From the NCBI GenBank assembly GCA_040751985.1, contig JBFMFU010000063.1, positions 1 through 64,000 of the forward strand: DNA of 64,000 nt, read 5' to 3'. The stretch is from Desulfoferula sp040751985 (GTDB lineage Bacteria; Desulfobacterota; Desulfarculia; Desulfarculales; Desulfarculaceae). The notes beneath the pieces are model-generated. The model had not been told where the DNA came from, made no database searches, and worked only from the letters and a program-made list of their open reading frames with translations. This document shows positions 8,228-16,549 of this stretch, in pieces. How positions within the stretch are numbered: position 1 is the stretch's first letter; every line of letters starts with the position of its first letter. Both the position numbers and the translations under genes were made by a program.

Positions 8228-9769
8228 TTGTCCGCCACCCTGCTCATAAACAACCGCTCCTACGAGACCCGCGTGGCCCTGTTGGAAAACGGCCAGTGCG
8301 TGGAGGTGTACGTGGAGCGGCACAAGCAGATGTCCCTGGCGGGCAACGTGTACCTGGGGCGGGTGGCCCGGGTGCTGCCGGGCATGCAGGCCGCCTTCGT
8401 GGACATCGGCCTGCCCAAGGCGGCCTTCCTCTACGTCAGCGACGTATACTACGGGCCCGAGGACTACCAGTGGGACGCCGAGAACTATCCGGGAGAGGCC
8501 GGCCGCGGCGGGCACAACAACCGCATCGAGCTGATGCTGCGCGAGGGCCAGGAGATCATGGTGCAGGTGGCCAAGGAGCCCCTGGGCAACAAGGGCGCCC
8601 GCGTCACCACCCACGTCACCCTGCCCGGCCGCAACCTGGTGCTGATGCCCACAATCGACCACGTGGGGGTCAGCCGCCGCATCGAGGACCCCACCGAGCG
8701 CCTGCGCCTGCGCAGCCTCATCGAGGAGCTGCGGCCAACGGGCATCGGCTTCATCGCCCGCACCGTGAGCGAGGGCCAGAGCCCGGACAAGCTGGCCGCG
8801 GAGATGGACTTCCTGCGCTCGTTGTGGGACTCCATCCAGCGCCGCCGTCAGACTTCGCCGGTGCCGGGGATGCTGCACCGGGACCTGTCGGTGAGCCTGC
8901 GCGCGGTGCGCGACCTGTTCACCCGCGAGGTGGACCACCTGATCATCGACCACGAGGGCGAGTACGGCCAGGTGGTGGAGTTCGTGGCCACCTTCATGCC
9001 CCGCCTGCTGCCCTGCGTGGAACTGTACCAGCGCGAGGAGCCCATCTTCGACGCCTACGGCGTGGAGCCGGACCTGGCCCGGGCCCTGGAGCGCAAGGTC
9101 TGGCTCAAAAGCGGCGGCTACGTGGTCATCGAAAAGACCGAGGCCCTCACCTCCATAGATGTCAACACCGGCCGCTACGTGGGGGGCTACAACCTGGAGG
9201 AGACGATCCTCAAGACCAACCTGGAGGCGGTCAAGGAGATCGCCTGCCAGATACGCCTGCGCGACATCGGCGGCCTGATCGTCATCGACTTCATCGACAT
9301 GGAGCGCGAGGAGAACCGGGAACGGGTGGTGGCCGCCCTCAAGGAGGCCCTGCTGCAGGACCGCTCCAAGACCAACGTGCTGTCCATGAGCCCCCTGGGC
9401 CTGGTGGAGATGACCCGCAAGCGGGTGCGCAGCTCCCTGGTGGAGTCCCTCAGCGAGCCCTGCATCTACTGCGAGGGCATGGGCCTGTTGCGCGACCCCA
9501 CCACCGTCTGCTACGACATCTTCCGTACCCTGGAGCGGGAGTTCAAGAACTCGGTGGTGGAGGGCGTGAGCCTGATGGTGCACCCGGCGGTGGCCGAGGT
9601 GCTCCTACAGGAGGAGCGCCTGGCCCTGGAGGAGCTGGAGGCCAAGCTGGGCCTGACCATCTACGTGGTGCCCAACCAGGCCCTGCACCGGGAGCACTTC
9701 GAGCTGCGGCCGGCCACGCCGGATTCGCCGCCCCCGCCGGGGCCCGGCCCGGACGTGGACGCACTGTAA
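8228..9769 (+). CDS. rng: Ribonuclease E/G family endoribonuclease
   Basis: 513-residue RNase G-like enzyme for RNA processing and decay. It has an N-terminal S1 domain (GNVYLGRVARVLPGMQAAFVD), the catalytic magnesium residues in TSIDVNTG and GGLIVIDFIDM, and the CIYCEGMG zinc-link motif. It lacks the long C-terminal degradosome scaffold, so RNase G is the better label than RNase E. I start it at TTG 8228 (SATLLINNRS) rather than the upstream frame because the extra 75 codons overlap the DUF2344 gene and are not family-like; GAGG precedes the TTG. Confidence 0.92.
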   Translation: MSATLLINNRSYETRVALLENGQCVEVYVERHKQMSLAGNVYLGRVARVLPGMQAAFVDIGLPKAAFLYVSDVYYGPEDYQWDAENYPGEAGRGGHNNRIELMLREGQEIMVQVAKEPLGNKGARVTTHVTLPGRNLVLMPTIDHVGVSRRIEDPTERLRLRSLIEELRPTGIGFIARTVSEGQSPDKLAAEMDFLRSLWDSIQRRRQTSPVPGMLHRDLSVSLRAVRDLFTREVDHLIIDHEGEYGQVVEFVATFMPRLLPCVELYQREEPIFDAYGVEPDLARALERKVWLKSGGYVVIEKTEALTSIDVNTGRYVGGYNLEETILKTNLEAVKEIACQIRLRDIGGLIVIDFIDMEREENRERVVAALKEALLQDRSKTNVLSMSPLGLVEMTRKRVRSSLVESLSEPCIYCEGMGLLRDPTTVCYDIFRTLEREFKNSVVEGVSLMVHPAVAEVLLQEERLALEELEAKLGLTIYVVPNQALHREHFELRPATPDSPPPPGPGPDVDAL

Positions 9770-9785
9770 CCCCTGAGGAAGAGGC

Positions 9786-11342
9786 GTGGCCGTCTTTCGT
9801 CTGCTGGATACCGGCCTGATGACCGCGGCCGAGAACATGGCCCTGGACGAGGTGCTGGCCCGTCGGGCCGGCCAAGGCCAGAGCCCGCCCACCCTGCGCT
9901 TCCTGCGCTTCGCCCCGGACGCGGCCCTGGTGGGCTATCACCAGGAAGTGGAGCGCGAACTGCGCCTGGACTACTGCCAGGAGCAGGGCATCGAGATCAA
10001 CCGCCGCCTCACCGGCGGCGGCGCCATCCTGTTCCAGTCCTCGGCCCTGGGCTGGGAGCTGGTGGCACCCCTGGGCTCGCCACCCTTTCAGGGCGGCTTC
10101 GAGGCCTCCCTGGAGCGCATCTGCACGGCCGCGGCCCAAGGCGTCAGCCGCCTGGGGGTGCAGGCCCGCTTCCGGCCCCGCAACGACATCGAGGTAAACG
10201 GCCGCAAGGTATCGGGCACCGGCGGCGTGCTCCTGGAGGGCGGGGCCTTGTTCCAGGGTACCCTGCTGATCAAGAACCAGATCGAGCGCTTCCTCAAGGC
10301 CCTACGGGTGCCGGTGGAGAAGCTCAAGAAGCGCGAGATCGACTCCCTCATGGAGCGGGTGGCCTTCCTGGAGGACCTGCTGGGCCCCCTGGACCTGGAG
10401 GCCGTGAAGGAGGCCCTGGCCGCCGAGTTCAGCCAGAGCCTGAGCCTGGAGCTACGTCCGGGCGGGCTTACCCTGGGCGAGCAAGCAGAGTTGGCTAAGC
10501 GCCTGCCCTACTTCCGCTCCGAGCAGTGGGTGCGCCTCAAGTCCTTGCCCAGCGACCGGCCGGCCTGGCTCAAGAACATCGTGCAGACCAGCCAGGGCAC
10601 TCTGCGCGTGCACCTATGGCTGGACCGCCGGGGCAGCCGGGTGCAGCGGGCCCTGATCAGCGGCGACTTCTTCTGCCGGCCCCAGCGCCTGGTGCTGGAC
10701 CTGGAGGCCGCGCTCATGGGCGTCAAGGCCAAGCCCCAGGCCCTGCACCAGGCCGTGCTCTCCTTCCTGGAGGGCGCCCGCGGCGCCTTCATCGGCATAC
10801 CACCTTCGGAGGTGGCCCAGGCCGTGGCCCTGGCCGGCGCCCGCCGCGAGCTGGCCCCGCGCTTCGCCGAGGCCGAAGCGGCCGAGTTGTTCCTGGTGGG
10901 CCTGGCGCCGGGCCAGGTGGGCCGGCAGCCGGCGGGTTGGCTGCTGCTGCCCTACTGCGCCAAGCCGCCGGAGTGCGAGTACCGCTACCTGGCCGACTGC
11001 GGTCAGTGCGGCCAGTGCCAGTACGGGCCCATGTACGAGCTGGCCCGGGAGCTGGATCTAAAGCCGGTGAGCGTGCAGAGCTTCGAGCACCTGATGCAGA
11101 CCCTGGCCCAGGTGCGCCGCACCGGCGCCTGCTTCGTGGGCTCCTGCTGCGAGGCCTTCTACTGCAAGCACCAGCAGGAGCTGGAGGCCAGCGGCGCCCA
11201 GGGGGTGCTGGTGAACCTGGACTCCACCACCTGCTACGACCTGGGCAAGGGCATGGCCGCCTACGCCGGACACTTCGAGAACCAGACCCAGATGAACGCC
11301 ACCCTCTTGGAAAAGGTGGCCCGGATGATGGCCCATGCCTGA
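9786..11342 (+). CDS. Lipoate-protein ligase with LplB-like and C-terminal DUF116 domains
   Basis: 518 residues, start GTG 9786 behind GAGGAAGAGG. Residues 1-220 are a lipoate/octanoate ligase catalytic domain: RRLTGGGAILF (73-83), NDIEVNGRKVSGTGG (133-147) with the conserved Lys141. Residues about 235-345 look like the LplA accessory (LplB-like) domain, ending ISGDFFCRPQ and following. Residues about 365-510 form a cysteine-rich DUF116 domain (Cys391, 397, 405, 408, 411, 449, 454, 455, 460, 483). The first two parts match sLpl(AB), the ligase of the LipS1/LipS2 route, and the next three genes encode the remaining parts. The DUF116 fusion is unusual; its cysteines might carry an iron-sulfur cluster (inference). 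Confidence 0.85.
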   Translation: MAVFRLLDTGLMTAAENMALDEVLARRAGQGQSPPTLRFLRFAPDAALVGYHQEVERELRLDYCQEQGIEINRRLTGGGAILFQSSALGWELVAPLGSPPFQGGFEASLERICTAAAQGVSRLGVQARFRPRNDIEVNGRKVSGTGGVLLEGGALFQGTLLIKNQIERFLKALRVPVEKLKKREIDSLMERVAFLEDLLGPLDLEAVKEALAAEFSQSLSLELRPGGLTLGEQAELAKRLPYFRSEQWVRLKSLPSDRPAWLKNIVQTSQGTLRVHLWLDRRGSRVQRALISGDFFCRPQRLVLDLEAALMGVKAKPQALHQAVLSFLEGARGAFIGIPPSEVAQAVALAGARRELAPRFAEAEAAELFLVGLAPGQVGRQPAGWLLLPYCAKPPECEYRYLADCGQCGQCQYGPMYELARELDLKPVSVQSFEHLMQTLAQVRRTGACFVGSCCEAFYCKHQQELEASGAQGVLVNLDSTTCYDLGKGMAAYAGHFENQTQMNATLLEKVARMMAHA

Positions 11343-12384
11343 GCGGGTGGACGTGCTGGTGGTGGGCGGCGGGCCGGCTGGCTCCCTGGCCGCGGCCGCG
11401 GCGGCCCAGGCCGGGGCCTCGGTGCTGATGGTCGAGCGCAAGCGGCGCTTCGGCGCCCTGCCCCACTGCGCCGAGTTCGTGCCCCAGCTCTTGGCCGCGG
11501 AGCTGGAGTTCCCGGCCCGCAGCCGGGTGCAGGCCGTAGAGGGCATGGTCAGCCGCCTGGAGAATGAGGAGGTCTTCACGGCCGGGCCGGGCTGGATCCT
11601 GGACCGGCAGGTGTTCGACCACGGCCTGGCCCAGGCCGCGGCCCAGGCCGGGGCCCGCCTCTGGGCCGGCTGCCAACTGCGCGGCCGCCAGGGCCAGGCC
11701 TGGCTGGTGCAGCGCGGCGGCCAGAAGATCGAGGTGCGGCCGGGCGCGGTGGTGGCCGCCGACGGCGCGGCCTCGGCCACGGCCCAGGCCCTGGGCCTCA
11801 AGGCCCTGCCGCTCTTGGCCGCAGCCCAGCAGGAGGTGCCCTTGGCCCGGCCGCTCAGCCGCAACCAGATATACCTGGAGCCCCGCTTCGCCTACGGGTA
11901 CGCCTGGCTCTTCCCCAAGGGAAGCGCGGCCAACCTGGGCCTGGGCTGCGCGGCCGCCTCCCGGCCCGGCCGCCTGCTGGAGGGCCTGCGCCGCCGCCTG
12001 CTGGAGCAAGGCCTGCTCCGGCCCGGCCGCCTGGCCGTGGGCAGCGGGGCCATACCCGTGGCCGGCCCGCGCAAGGCCCTGGTGCGGGGCCGGGTGCTGC
12101 TGGCCGGGGACGCGGCCGGCCTGACCCACCCCCTCAGCGGCGCGGGCATACCCCAGGCCGTGTTCTCCGGCCGCCTGGCCGGCGCGGCGGCGGCCCGCCT
12201 GGCCGGCGGCGACTCCGCGGCCGGTGACGAGTACCAGCAGGAACTGGCCGGCCGCTACGGCCGCTACCTGGCCCGGGGCCTGGCCGCCCGCCAGGAGATG
12301 GAGGCTGGCTGGGACGCGGGCGACTTTGCGGAGCTGATGCACCGGGTCTGGCCGGCCTGGGCTGGAGGCAGGTATGGACGCTGA
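11335..12384 (+). CDS. FAD-dependent oxidoreductase, geranylgeranyl-reductase family (LipT-like)
   Basis: 349-residue flavoprotein with the dinucleotide motif VVGGGPAGSLAAAAAA at the N-terminus and the FAD-contact motif LLAGDAAGLTHPLSGAG near residues 260-276. It belongs to the GGR-like group. It overlaps the preceding ligase gene by 8 bases and the next radical SAM gene by 11 bases, so the cluster is tightly coupled. In bacteria using the sLpl(AB)-LipS1/LipS2 pathway a flavoprotein, LipT, sits in the same gene set and is thought to feed electrons to the radical SAM steps. I assign that role by context, not by tested similarity. Confidence 0.75.
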   Translation: MPERVDVLVVGGGPAGSLAAAAAAQAGASVLMVERKRRFGALPHCAEFVPQLLAAELEFPARSRVQAVEGMVSRLENEEVFTAGPGWILDRQVFDHGLAQAAAQAGARLWAGCQLRGRQGQAWLVQRGGQKIEVRPGAVVAADGAASATAQALGLKALPLLAAAQQEVPLARPLSRNQIYLEPRFAYGYAWLFPKGSAANLGLGCAAASRPGRLLEGLRRRLLEQGLLRPGRLAVGSGAIPVAGPRKALVRGRVLLAGDAAGLTHPLSGAGIPQAVFSGRLAGAAAARLAGGDSAAGDEYQQELAGRYGRYLARGLAARQEMEAGWDAGDFAELMHRVWPAWAGGRYGR

Positions 12385-13354
12385 GCTGAGCCGGCTGCTC
12401 ACTGCGGCCCGGGGGCTGTCCTGGGCCCACCACGGCAAGCGCCTGGCCGTGCACCTGCCGGGCATGTTCGTAGCCTACGGCCGCCGCGGCCGCTACCCGG
12501 CGGTGAGCATCACCGGCCAGCGCTGTGAGCAGGGCTGCGACCACTGCCGGGGACGCCTGCTGGAGAACATGCTGGCCGCCACCACCCCCGCGGAGCTAGT
12601 GGCCCTGGGCCGGCGCCTGGCCGCGGCCGGCCAGGAGGGCCTGCTGCTCTCCGGCGGCAGCGACCCCAGCGGCCGCCTGCCCTGGGAGGCCATGCTGCCG
12701 GCCATAGAGCAGCTCACGGCCGAGACCGACCTGGTCATCACCGCCCACGTGGGCCGCATCGATGAGCGCCTGGCCCGAGCATTGAAGGCCGCCGGCGTGC
12801 GCCAGGCCCTGGTGGACCTGGTGGGCAGCCCCGAGACCGCCCGCCAGGTGCTGCACCTGGCCGACGGCCTGGCCGCCCAGCAAGAGACCCTGGCCGCCTG
12901 CGCAGCCGCGGGCCTGGAGGTGGTACCCCACATCATCCTGGGCCTGCACGCCGGCCGCATTGAGGGCGAGGACCGGGCCCTGGCGCTGGCGGCCGCGGTG
13001 CGCCCCCGCCGCCTGGTGTTCGTGGTGCTGATGCCTCTCAAGGGCACGCCCCTGGCCCAGGCCCAACCGCCTTCGCCCGAGGAGGTGGCCCGCTTTATGG
13101 CCCAGGCCCGCCTGCGCCTGCCCGCGGCCCGGCACCACCTGGGCTGCGCCCGGCCCCGAGGCCGCGCTCGCCAGGAGCTGGACGCCCTGGCCGTGCGGGC
13201 CGGGGTCAACGCCCTGGCCATCCCCAGCGACGCGGCCCTGCAGGCCGCCGCTGAGCTGGGCCTGACCGTCACCTTTGCCGATACCTGCTGCTCAGTGCCC
13301 CTGAGCCCGGAGGAGAGCCATGCCTTTGGCCGCCCAGCCCGCGCCTCTGAGTGA
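12374..13354 (+). CDS. Radical SAM enzyme, candidate lipoyl synthase component (LipS1/LipS2-type)
   Basis: 326-residue radical SAM protein with Cys51-x3-Cys55-x2-Cys58 (CEQGCDHC) and a C-terminal FADTCCS segment that could ligate an auxiliary cluster. It is shorter and different from classical LipA, which has N-terminal CxxxxCxxxxxC. Position between the LipT-like flavoprotein and a second radical SAM gene, behind an sLpl(AB)-type ligase, fits the two-protein lipoyl synthase LipS1/LipS2. From sequence alone I cannot be sure which of the pair this is; LipS1 is my guess. It overlaps both neighbours. Confidence 0.72.
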   Translation: MDAELSRLLTAARGLSWAHHGKRLAVHLPGMFVAYGRRGRYPAVSITGQRCEQGCDHCRGRLLENMLAATTPAELVALGRRLAAAGQEGLLLSGGSDPSGRLPWEAMLPAIEQLTAETDLVITAHVGRIDERLARALKAAGVRQALVDLVGSPETARQVLHLADGLAAQQETLAACAAAGLEVVPHIILGLHAGRIEGEDRALALAAAVRPRRLVFVVLMPLKGTPLAQAQPPSPEEVARFMAQARLRLPAARHHLGCARPRGRARQELDALAVRAGVNALAIPSDAALQAAAELGLTVTFADTCCSVPLSPEESHAFGRPARASE

Positions 13355-14387
13355 ATCCAGCCCGAACCAGGTCCGCCTGTCCCTGGCCGCCGCCCTGACC
13401 CTGGGCCTGGCCGAGGGCCGCTTTTACCGGGGCGCCCGCCTGGGCTGCATCAACCTGCTCTTGACCTACCCCGGCGGCTGCAAGGCCAACTGCGCCTTCT
13501 GCGGCCTGGCCCGGGAGAGCCGCATCGCGGCCAGCGACCCCCGCTTCGAGAAATTCATCCGGGTCACCTGGCGGGCCTACGACCTGGCCGAGGTGGTGGA
13601 GCGCTGCGCCGTGGCGCCGCCGCATGTGGAGCGGGTCTGCGTGTCCATGATCACCCACCCCCAGGCCAGGGCCGATGTGCTCACGGTCTGCGAGCAGGTG
13701 CGGGCCGGCTGCGGCCTGCCGGTGAGCCTACTCATCGCCCCCACCCTGCTGGACCGCGACGACCTGCTCCGGATGCAGGAGGCCGGCGCGGACCGCATCG
13801 GCGTGGCCATCGACGCGGCCACGCCCGAGCTGTTCGCGGGCCTGCGCGGCCGGCCGGCCGGCGGGCCTCACCGCTGGGACCATTACTGGCGCATCTTCGA
13901 GCAGTCGCTCAAGGTGTTCGACCAGGGCATGGTGGGCGTACACCTGATCTATGGCCTGGGCGAGAGCGAGCAGGAGCTGGTTTGGGCCATGGACCGGGCC
14001 CGGAGCCTGGGCGGCTGCACCCATCTGTTCTGCTTCTTCCCCGAGCGCTTCTCGGCCCTCAAGGAGCGGCCCCAGCCGCCGGCCGCCGGCTACCGCCGGG
14101 TGCAGATGGCCCGCTGGCTCATCGACCAGGGCCAGGCCCGGGCCGCGGACATGAGCTTCGACGACCAGGGCCGGGTGCGCGACTTCGGGGTCAGCGGCCC
14201 GGACCTGGAGGCGGCCCTGGCCTCGGGGCGGCCCTTCCTGACCTCGGGCTGCCCCGGCGCCTCGGGCGAGGTGGCCTGCAACCGGCCCTTTGGCAACGAG
14301 CGGCCCGGACCGGACCTGCGCAACTATCCCTTCCCCCTGGAGCCCGAGGACATCGCCCTAGTGCGGCGGCAAATGGCCGCCTATTAG
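13320..14387 (+). CDS. Radical SAM enzyme, second candidate lipoyl synthase component (LipS1/LipS2-type)
   Basis: 355-residue radical SAM protein with Cys54-x3-Cys58-x2-Cys61 (CKANCAFC) in a biotin-synthase-like context, and two C-terminal cysteines (SGCPG, VACNRPFG) as possible auxiliary-cluster ligands. The ATG at 13320 is inside the end of the previous gene (35-base overlap) but has a strong GGAGGAG site, so I keep it. Biotin synthase itself is less likely given the neighbours and sequence. Together with the preceding enzyme it would insert two sulfurs into the octanoyl chain; LipS2 is my guess for this member. Confidence 0.72.
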   Translation: MPLAAQPAPLSESSPNQVRLSLAAALTLGLAEGRFYRGARLGCINLLLTYPGGCKANCAFCGLARESRIAASDPRFEKFIRVTWRAYDLAEVVERCAVAPPHVERVCVSMITHPQARADVLTVCEQVRAGCGLPVSLLIAPTLLDRDDLLRMQEAGADRIGVAIDAATPELFAGLRGRPAGGPHRWDHYWRIFEQSLKVFDQGMVGVHLIYGLGESEQELVWAMDRARSLGGCTHLFCFFPERFSALKERPQPPAAGYRRVQMARWLIDQGQARAADMSFDDQGRVRDFGVSGPDLEAALASGRPFLTSGCPGASGEVACNRPFGNERPGPDLRNYPFPLEPEDIALVRRQMAAY

Positions 14388-14477
14388 CGGCCTGAGGCCG
14401 CCTCAGACACCGCCGGCGGGCATGGAGCCGGCCGCTTGCTTTGTGGTTGCGGGGCAGGCGGCCGGATGTTATATGTC

Positions 14478-14483
14478 TATAAT
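14478..14483 (+). promoter_or_regulatory. Perfect -10 hexamer upstream of tig
   Basis: TATAAT lies 49 bases before the trigger factor ATG, in a locally AT-rich patch. I do not see a good -35 hexamer at 16-18 bases, so the promoter may be weak, activator-dependent or use another element. Confidence 0.4.
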
Positions 14484-14531
14484 TTTAAGCCTGTTAACCA
14501 TTGGACCCGACCAAGGGCAAAGGACATAAAC

Positions 14532-15890
14532 ATGAAGGTCAACGTAGAACAACTCAGCCAGGTGCAGCGCCGCCTTACGGTGGAGTTGCCGGCCGCGGAA
14601 GTGGATAAGACCCTGAACAAGCTCTTCACCCAGCTCAGGGGCCGGGCCAAGATAAAGGGCTTCCGTCCGGGCAAGGCGCCCCGGCACATCCTGGAGCGCT
14701 ACTACGGCGACCAGGTGCAGGGCGAGGCGGCCGAGAACCTGCTAGGCTCCTCCTACAGCGAGGCGCTCAAGGAGAGCGGCCTGGAGCCCCTGGCCCAGCC
14801 CGAGTTCGACTTCCAGCCCCCCACCGCCGGCCAGGACTTCGTCTACAAACTGACCTTCGACGTGCGGCCCGAGTTCGAGCTGGACCCCGCCTCCTATCGC
14901 GGCTTCGAGGTCAAGGAGCCCAAGCTGGAGGTGAGCGAGGAGGACATCGCCCAACGCCTGGAGCAGCTGCGCGAGCGCCAGGCCATGCTGGTGCCGGTGG
15001 AGGAACAGCGGCCGGCGGCCATGGGCGACGTGGTGGTGGCCGACTATAAGGCCTTCACCGGTGAAGAGCCCCTGGAGGGCGGCACGGCCGAGAACGTGGA
15101 CATCGAGCTGGGCGCGGGCAGCACCCAGCAGGAGATCGAGGTGGCCCTGGTCAAGGCCAAGGTTGGCGACACCGTGGAGGCCACGGTGCACTTCGACGAC
15201 AACCACCCCAACCAGAATATGGCCGGCAAGGACGTGCGCTTCGTGCTCAGCGTCAAGGGCCTAAAGAAGAAGATGCTGCCCGAGCTGGACGACGACTTCG
15301 CCCGCGGCATCGGCCCGGAGTTCGAGAACCTGCAGGCCCTCAAGGATCGCCTGCGCCAGGACATGGAAGAGGTGTACCAGCAGCAGAAGGACCAGGAGGT
15401 GCGGCGCCAGATTCTGGACCACATCCGCGGCCTGGCCGAGTTCGAGTTGCCCTCCTCTCTGGTGAACCAGGAGGTCCAGGAGATGATGGAGGGCTTCAAA
15501 CGCCGCCTGCAGCAGTCGGGCCTGGACCCCGAGGCCGCCGGCCTGGAGCCGGCCAAGCTGGCCGCAGACTTCCAGGGGCAGGCCGAAAAGAAGGTGCGCG
15601 CCGGCATCGTGCTGGGCAGAATATCGGACCTGGAAAAGATTGAGGTGGTCCAGGAAGACATCGACGCCGAGTTCGCCAAGATGGCCCAGCGGACTGGCCA
15701 GTCAGCCGAGGTCCTGAAGGATATCTACAATAAAAACAAGGCCATGCCGTCGCTGACCTCCCGCCTGTGGGAAGAAAAGACGTTGCAGGTCATCAAGGCC
15801 GGTGTTATCATTAAATCAGTTAACCCCCAGGAATTAGCGGAGGAAAAACAAGCCAAAGCTAAAGCGGAAACTGGTGAAAGCTCAAGCTGA
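14532..15890 (+). CDS. tig: Trigger factor, ribosome-associated chaperone
   Basis: 452-residue chaperone that binds nascent chains at the ribosome exit. The ribosome-binding domain contains the signature GRAKIKGFRPGKAPR (the GFRxGxxP motif), followed by an FKBP-like domain (GDVVVADYKAF to VRFVLSVKGLK) and a long helical C-terminal domain. The ATG at 14532 (MKVNVEQLS) is preferred over the longer frame, since trigger factors begin with this segment. It heads the conserved tig-clpP-clpX-lon order. Confidence 0.97.
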   Translation: MKVNVEQLSQVQRRLTVELPAAEVDKTLNKLFTQLRGRAKIKGFRPGKAPRHILERYYGDQVQGEAAENLLGSSYSEALKESGLEPLAQPEFDFQPPTAGQDFVYKLTFDVRPEFELDPASYRGFEVKEPKLEVSEEDIAQRLEQLRERQAMLVPVEEQRPAAMGDVVVADYKAFTGEEPLEGGTAENVDIELGAGSTQQEIEVALVKAKVGDTVEATVHFDDNHPNQNMAGKDVRFVLSVKGLKKKMLPELDDDFARGIGPEFENLQALKDRLRQDMEEVYQQQKDQEVRRQILDHIRGLAEFELPSSLVNQEVQEMMEGFKRRLQQSGLDPEAAGLEPAKLAADFQGQAEKKVRAGIVLGRISDLEKIEVVQEDIDAEFAKMAQRTGQSAEVLKDIYNKNKAMPSLTSRLWEEKTLQVIKAGVIIKSVNPQELAEEKQAKAKAETGESSS

Positions 15891-15913
15891 TTACGGCGTG
15901 AAAAGAGAGTGAA

Positions 15914-16510
15914 ATGCCTCTGATTCCCTTTGTCATAGAGCAAACCAGCCGCGGAGAGAGGTCCTATGACATCTACTCCCGGCTGTTAAAGGACCGCATC
16001 ATCATCCTGGGCGAGCCCATCGACGACCACGTGGCCAACCTGATCATCGCCCAGCTCTTGTTCTTGGAGGCCGAAGACCCCACCAAGGACATCCATGTGT
16101 ACGTGAACTCGCCCGGCGGACAGGTGACCGCCGGCCTGGCCATCTACGACACCATGCGCTATATTAAATCCCGAGTCAGCACCCTGTGCCTGGGTCAGGC
16201 CAGCAGCATGGCCGCCATTCTGCTGGCCGCCGGCGAACCGGGCCTGCGCTTCTCTCTGCCCCACTCGCGCATCCTCATCCACCAGCCCATGGGGGGCTTT
16301 CAGGGCCAGGCCAGCGACGTGGACATCCACGCCAAGGAGATCCTGCGTCTGCGCGAGGAGCTCAACCAGATACTGGCCGAGCACTCCGGACAGAGCATAA
16401 AGAAGGTGGCCGCTGACACCGAGCGGGACTTCTTCATGAGCGGCGAAGAGGCCCGCCAGTACGGCATCGTGGACAAGGTGATCACCCACCGCGACCTACA
16501 ACAGACCTAG
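15914..16510 (+). CDS. clpP: ATP-dependent Clp protease proteolytic subunit
   Basis: 198-residue serine peptidase forming the ClpP barrel. Catalytic serine is in GQASSMAA, histidine in SRILIHQP, and aspartate in the YGIVDKVI region. Length is typical and no long propeptide is present. It sits 23 bases after tig and 39 bases before its partner clpX. Confidence 0.97.
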   Translation: MPLIPFVIEQTSRGERSYDIYSRLLKDRIIILGEPIDDHVANLIIAQLLFLEAEDPTKDIHVYVNSPGGQVTAGLAIYDTMRYIKSRVSTLCLGQASSMAAILLAAGEPGLRFSLPHSRILIHQPMGGFQGQASDVDIHAKEILRLREELNQILAEHSGQSIKKVAADTERDFFMSGEEARQYGIVDKVITHRDLQQT

Positions 16511-16549
16511 CACCCCGCCCCGCCAAGGGCGGAGGGAGGCTGGTTCATA

